Below are positions 60,334 to 64,000 of a stretch of 64,000 nt of DNA, piece by piece. Source of the stretch: Larkinella terrae (lineage in GTDB: Bacteria > Bacteroidota > Bacteroidia > Cytophagales > Spirosomataceae). The stretch lies in the NCBI RefSeq assembly GCF_009668025.1, contig NZ_WJXZ01000014.1:950448-1014447 (forward strand). Direction: 5' to 3'. Each line of letters starts with the position of its first letter. The first letter of the stretch is position 1. The notes beneath the pieces are model-generated. The model was not told where the DNA came from, made no database searches, and worked only from the letters and a program-made list of their open reading frames with translations. The translations under genes and the position numbers were made by a program.

Positions 60334-62724
60334 ATGCTGCAGAATTACTTCAAAATTGCCTGGCGAAACCTGATTCGAAACAAGACGTACAGCCTCCTGA
60401 CGCTGCTGGGCTTAGCTACCGGCATGACCTGCGTCCTCCTGCTCGGTCTGTACGTCCGGGATGAGCTGAGTTACGACCGGTATCATAAAAAAGCCGCTCA
60501 TATTTACCGGGTCAATCTGGACATTCGCTGGGCGGATAATGAATACAAACTCGGCATTGCTTCGGCACCCATGGGGCCAGCCCTGCAACATGAGTACCCG
60601 GAAATCGGGAATGTGCTGCGGGTAAAAACCGGGAATGAAAACCTGTTCCGGGCGGGCGAAAAAGCGCTGTACGTCAAGCACCTGATCTATGCCGACTCGA
60701 CGCTGTTTTCGTTCTTTGATTACACTTTCATCGCAGGCAGCCCCAAAACCGCCCTGATGCATCCGAACAGCGTGGTGCTGACCCGAAAACTGGCGATGAA
60801 TCTGTTTGGAAAAACGGACGGTTTGTTGGGAAAAACCGTTCTCTTCAAAGAAAATCAGCCTTTTACGGTAGCCGGAGTCATCAGCGATGTGCCGGGCAAT
60901 CATCACCTGAAATTCGACGCCATTCTGCCATACACCAACCCAAAAGCCAGCGGCATCCGGCTCGAAAAATGGGACAGTTTCAATTCGGCAGTTTACGTTT
61001 TACTGAATCAGGAAAGCGATCGGTCCCGGCTGGAACGTAAAATGCCAGCCTTCTATAAAAAATATATTGCCAATGCCATCGGCGATGACAGTCGTTCTAA
61101 AGTAAAATTCAACATCACGTTCCAGCCGCTGACGGACATGCACCTGCGGTCGACCCACCTGATGGGCGAAGAAAACGGGAGTACGATGGCCTACGTGTAC
61201 ACCTTCTCGGCCATCGGTTTGTTCATTTTACTCATCGCAATCGTCAATTACGTCAATCTGGCAACCGCCCGCTCGGCCGGACGCGCGAAGGAAATCGGTG
61301 TCCGAAAGGCCATTGGGTCGCTGAAAATTCACCTCGTGGCGCAGTTTCTGACGGAATCCCTCTTGCTGTCGTTTTTAGCCACCTTCGTCAGCCTGACGCT
61401 GCTATATACGCTCCTGCCTTTTTTCAATCTGATTGCCGACAAATCACTCTCGCTGGACTTCCGGGACTGGGAAACTGCCGGATTCCTGACGGTTTTTACG
61501 ATCTTGGTCGGTTTGGTCAGCGGACTTTACCCCGCATTTATTCTGTCCCGATTCAAACCGGTTTCGGTGCTGAAAGGAGGTTTCACCGGCAGCGGAAAGG
61601 GGGCATTGCTGCGGAAATCGCTGGTGGTGCTGCAATTCGCCATTTCGATGGTGATGATCGTGGGCACGATCGTCGTGTACCGGCAGTTGCAATACATGCG
61701 AACGACGCAGCTGGGCTTCAATCAGGAACAGGTCATTTCGCTGGCTCTCAAATCGCCTTCGGTGCAGGAGTCGGCCACGATTTTGAAAACCAGGTTGTTA
61801 CAGAATGGTTTGATTGCAGGTGCGAGCCTGACGAACGGGTCGGTTGGGGGGGAGATCAACGACAAAACGACCTACAGTTTTTACGTCGACGGAAAAGAGC
61901 AACCCGTCAGCACGGAACATTTCGCCGTGGATGCCGACTTCCTGAATGTATTGAAAATCAAGGTGAAAGAAGGACGGAATTTCTCGCCGGATCTGAGCAG
62001 TGATTCCACGGGGGCGGTTCTGGTCAACGAAGCAATGCTCCGGCGGCTGGGCTGGAAAAACCGGACGACCGGCTTGATTGAAGTAAACGAAAAGAAAGTA
62101 GCGATTGCCGGGGTCATCCATGATTTTCACCTGCGCTCGCTCCACAACCAGATCGAACCGCTGCTGCTGGAGATGAGCCGGGAAAAAGGCGATCATCTGC
62201 TCATCCGGGTGGCTCCGAAAAACATTCCGGCGGCTCTGGCGTACGTGCAGAAGATGTTTGAAGCGGTGAATCCAAATCAGCCGTTTGAATACGCCTTTCT
62301 GGATCAGACGTTTGCCGAACAATACCGCTCCGACGAACGGAAAGGCGGTTTATTCCTGGCCTTTTCGGGAATTGCCATTTTCATTGCGTGCCTCGGCCTG
62401 TTTGGTCTGGCGGCTTTCACGGCCGAGCAACGCAAGAAAGAAATCGGCGTTCGGAAGGTTTTGGGCGCATCGGTGTCCAGCGTCGTCGCGCTGTTGTCGC
62501 AGGATTTCCTGAAACTGGTGTTGATGGGCATTGTGCTGGCAATACCGGTTGGCTGGTACGTCATGCGGCAGTGGCTCACGGATTTCGCCTACAAGATCGA
62601 CCTTGACTGGTGGGTGTTCGCGCTGGCGGGCTCGCTGGCGTTGCTGATTGCGTTGCTCACGGTCATTTTCCAGAGTGTCAAAACCGCATTGATGAATCCC
62701 GTAAAGAGCTTGCGGGCCGAGTGA
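60334..62724 (+). CDS. MacB/FtsX-like ABC transporter permease
   Basis: A 796-residue permease, paralogue of the one at 45055. N-terminal helix (YFKIAWRNLIRNKTYSLLTLLGLATGMTCVLLLGLYV), MacB_PCD domain (about 55-270), FtsX helices with TARSAGRAKEIGVRKAIGS, a second periplasmic domain (about 470-670), and C-terminal FtsX helices with AEQRKKEIGVRKVLGASVSSVV. No ATPase gene nearby. Family role: energised extracytoplasmic movement for efflux or lipoprotein/peptide handling. The next gene starts 42 bases later. Confidence 0.9.
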   Translation: MLQNYFKIAWRNLIRNKTYSLLTLLGLATGMTCVLLLGLYVRDELSYDRYHKKAAHIYRVNLDIRWADNEYKLGIASAPMGPALQHEYPEIGNVLRVKTGNENLFRAGEKALYVKHLIYADSTLFSFFDYTFIAGSPKTALMHPNSVVLTRKLAMNLFGKTDGLLGKTVLFKENQPFTVAGVISDVPGNHHLKFDAILPYTNPKASGIRLEKWDSFNSAVYVLLNQESDRSRLERKMPAFYKKYIANAIGDDSRSKVKFNITFQPLTDMHLRSTHLMGEENGSTMAYVYTFSAIGLFILLIAIVNYVNLATARSAGRAKEIGVRKAIGSLKIHLVAQFLTESLLLSFLATFVSLTLLYTLLPFFNLIADKSLSLDFRDWETAGFLTVFTILVGLVSGLYPAFILSRFKPVSVLKGGFTGSGKGALLRKSLVVLQFAISMVMIVGTIVVYRQLQYMRTTQLGFNQEQVISLALKSPSVQESATILKTRLLQNGLIAGASLTNGSVGGEINDKTTYSFYVDGKEQPVSTEHFAVDADFLNVLKIKVKEGRNFSPDLSSDSTGAVLVNEAMLRRLGWKNRTTGLIEVNEKKVAIAGVIHDFHLRSLHNQIEPLLLEMSREKGDHLLIRVAPKNIPAALAYVQKMFEAVNPNQPFEYAFLDQTFAEQYRSDERKGGLFLAFSGIAIFIACLGLFGLAAFTAEQRKKEIGVRKVLGASVSSVVALLSQDFLKLVLMGIVLAIPVGWYVMRQWLTDFAYKIDLDWWVFALAGSLALLIALLTVIFQSVKTALMNPVKSLRAE

Positions 62725-62766
62725 AAAAACTGCCTGAATCTTCCTTTTCATAACCTATCCCCAACC

Positions 62767-63675
62767 ATGAAGTTGCTTCAAGCTCTATCGGTTTGTTTAC
62801 TAATGACTTTTGAAACGATCGGCCAGCGGGCGATGCCGGTTTCGTCGATGTACCTGAATCAAAAACCGCCCGGTCGGGTTGCGGAAGTGTTTGCGCCGGG
62901 GACGGTTTCGGCGAAAGATACCTACGAATACGGCTCCGTTTTTTCGAAAGACGGCCGGGAGTTTTACTACGCCGTGATCATCAATAAAAAACCGCAAATC
63001 CGGCTGATTCGGTTTGAAAACAACCGCTGGACGGAACCGGCCATTGTCCTGGCCAGCGATCAGTACGAATACAATGACCCGTTTTTGTCACCCGACGGAT
63101 CGAAGCTGTTTTTCATTTCGGATCGCGTGGCCGACGGCAAAGGCCCCAAAAAGGATTTTGACATCTGGTACATCAACCGGACCAAAACCGGTTGGGATTC
63201 CTCCCGGATTATCAGCGCCGGAAAGTCCATCAATGCCGGAAAAAACGAATACTACATGTCGTTTACAACCAGCGGAACGATGTATTTCTCGTCGAACCGG
63301 GAAACCGGTCAGGCCAACGACAACAATTACGACGTGTATTCGTCCCGGTTTTCGAAGGGGGAATTTCAGCCCGCGCAGAAGCTCGACGCAGCAGTCAACA
63401 GCGATCATTACGAAGCCGACGTGTTTGTGGCACCCGACGAGTCGTACCTGATTTTTTGCGCCGAACGGCCCGATGGTTTGGGAAAAGGCGATCTGTTCAT
63501 CAGCTTTAAAGACGCGAACGGCGGGTGGCAGAAAGCCAAAAACATGGGCAGCGCCGTCAACACCGACCAATACGAGTTTTGCCCCTTCGTTTCCAGTGAC
63601 GGAAAATACCTGTTTTTCAGCCGAAGCGGGGATATTTTCTGGGTCAGCGCTGAGGTTATCCAGGCCCTTCGGTAA
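62767..63675 (+). CDS. Exported PD40/TolB-like beta-propeller protein
   Basis: A 302-residue protein with a short signal peptide (MKLLQALSVCLLMTFETIGQ). Repeated PD40 strands follow: EYGSVFSKDGREFYYAV, YEYNDPFLSPDGSKLFFISDR, KNEYYMSFTTSGTMYFSSNR, HYEADVFVAPDESYLIFCAERPDGLGKGDLFISF and YEFCPFVSSDGKYLFFSR, about six blades. Such proteins act as periplasmic binding or scaffold proteins. It follows the MacB-like permease by 42 bases and may serve it. Confidence 0.85.
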   Translation: MKLLQALSVCLLMTFETIGQRAMPVSSMYLNQKPPGRVAEVFAPGTVSAKDTYEYGSVFSKDGREFYYAVIINKKPQIRLIRFENNRWTEPAIVLASDQYEYNDPFLSPDGSKLFFISDRVADGKGPKKDFDIWYINRTKTGWDSSRIISAGKSINAGKNEYYMSFTTSGTMYFSSNRETGQANDNNYDVYSSRFSKGEFQPAQKLDAAVNSDHYEADVFVAPDESYLIFCAERPDGLGKGDLFISFKDANGGWQKAKNMGSAVNTDQYEFCPFVSSDGKYLFFSRSGDIFWVSAEVIQALR

Positions 63676-63677
63676 TA

Positions 63678-63744
63678 GGCCCCCAACCCCCTGAAGGGGG
63701 CTGCTAAATCAGGTTTCATAAAGCCCTTTTAGGGGGTTGGGGGC
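63678..63744. repeat. REPIN-like element, copy next to terminator
   Basis: GCCCCCAACCCCCTGAAGGGGGC (from 63678) and, after a short spacer, AAGCCCTTTTAGGGGGTTGGGGGC (to 63744). It begins 3 bases after the PD40 gene's stop. Confidence 0.8.
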
Positions 63745-63745
63745 A

Positions 63746-63781
63746 AAAAAGCCGCAAACGGAATCCGTTTGCGGCTTTTTT
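63746..63781. terminator. Bidirectional terminator
   Basis: AAAAAGCCGCAAACGGA (63746-63762) and its complement (63764-63780): a stem with A-run before and T-run after, between the convergent PD40 and oxidoreductase genes. Confidence 0.9.
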
Positions 63782-63790
63782 GATGATCCA

Positions 63791-64000
63791 CTACCGTCCG
63801 GCAATTCGCCAGCCGTCGCGGTAAATTCGGCTCAGATACCGCTCCGCGTCGGGATTATTCGGGAATTTCATTTTGGCTGAATCCCATTCCAGCAGCTTGC
63901 CCGGCACGCGAATGGCCACCGTTCCCAGTAGAATCGCTTCGGTCATGGGGCCGGATTGGGCAAAGTGCGACTCGGTTTTTTCACCACCCAGGCAGGCATC
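63791..64000 (-). CDS. Gfo/Idh/MocA family oxidoreductase, C-terminal part (5' truncated by window)
   Basis: Only the last 69 codons are inside the window. The reading (DACLGGEKTESHFAQSG, MTEAILLGTVAIR, KLLEWDSAKMKF, RIYRDGWRIAGR, then TAG) matches the C-terminal end of Bacteroidota Gfo/Idh/MocA oxidoreductases, whose ending PMTEAILLG.VA.R...LEWD is conserved. The catalytic and NAD-binding parts are off the edge. Related by family to the gene at 2452. Confidence 0.8.
   Translation of the reverse strand, partial: DACLGGEKTESHFAQSGPMTEAILLGTVAIRVPGKLLEWDSAKMKFPNNPDAERYLSRIYRDGWRIAGR

Noticed and set aside
1-64000. CRISPR arrays, tRNA and rRNA genes
   Set aside because: No evenly spaced short repeats with unique spacers and no cloverleaf or rRNA-like sequence was recognised in any intergenic region; short or diverged RNA genes could still be missed by eye.

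Overview
The window is 64 kb of a Bacteroidota chromosome, most likely Cytophagales (Spirosoma/Larkinella/Dyadobacter-like). This is inferred from the gene families present: a SusC/SusD pair under an ECF sigma/FecR switch, two beta-propeller sensor kinases paired with LytTR regulators, tandem sulfatases, a ThuA/PQQ-dehydrogenase/cytochrome c fusion, DUF5777, stand-alone MacB-like permeases and many Bacteroidota-type lipoproteins. Most of the DNA is moderately GC-rich. Two stretches are clearly AT-rich (about 7445-8700 and 56430-59520) and look acquired. No rRNA, tRNA, CRISPR array or insertion-sequence transposase was seen.

Layout. 1-7390: a partial Zn-alcohol dehydrogenase, an esterase, a lipoprotein, a Gfo/Idh/MocA oxidoreductase and a giant ThuA-sugar dehydrogenase-cytochrome lipoprotein. 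7400-9620: an AT-rich membrane protein followed by gene debris (an interrupted small ORF, a small HTH protein, and an internally deleted XRE-type antitoxin pseudogene). 9746-14388: a nucleoside deaminase, a complete subclass B1-type metallo-beta-lactamase, an M28 peptidase, a pseudo-receiver/HisKA protein lacking an ATPase domain, two tandem secreted paralogues with matching upstream direct repeats, and a DoxX protein. 14639-18668: SDR-AraC-aldo/keto reductase-AraC. 18737-26889: a DeoR regulator divergent from a polyol-permease-family MFS transporter, a 2-hydroxyacid dehydrogenase, two FGGY kinases, a histidine phosphatase and an exported glycerophosphodiesterase; it reads like a catabolic operon whose substrate is not evident. 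26950-29490: cupin, DoxX, SnoaL-like and Crp/Fnr genes.

29540-44750 holds a LytTR regulator with its propeller kinase, an orphan lipoprotein, and a coherent sulfated-glycan locus on the minus strand (ECF sigma, FecR, SusC, SusD, two sulfatases). In this model outer-membrane transport signals through FecR to the sigma factor, and the exported sulfatases desulfate the imported or surface-bound glycan. 45055-51377: a MacB-like permease, then a second propeller kinase/LytTR pair. 51752-56190: a globin, then a redox-flavoured cluster (Rieske protein, DUF5777 barrel, YceI, small acidic membrane protein, COG4315-type repeat lipoprotein) and a SnoaL-like protein. 56561-59480: an AT-rich three-gene island (small P-loop kinase-like NTPase; membrane coiled-coil sensor-like protein; HemN/HemW-like radical SAM enzyme), the best candidate here for an undescribed system. 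59654-64000: a DinB/YfiT protein, another MacB-like permease, a PD40 propeller protein and a partial Gfo/Idh/MocA oxidoreductase.

Intergenic DNA is rich in dispersed structured repeats. These include a REPIN/MITE-like element with paired C5-A2-C5 motifs (five complete or partial sites), a 15-bp-arm palindrome, long perfect inverted repeats and clear bidirectional terminators. All functional calls are from reading the sequence and from family knowledge; no searches were run.
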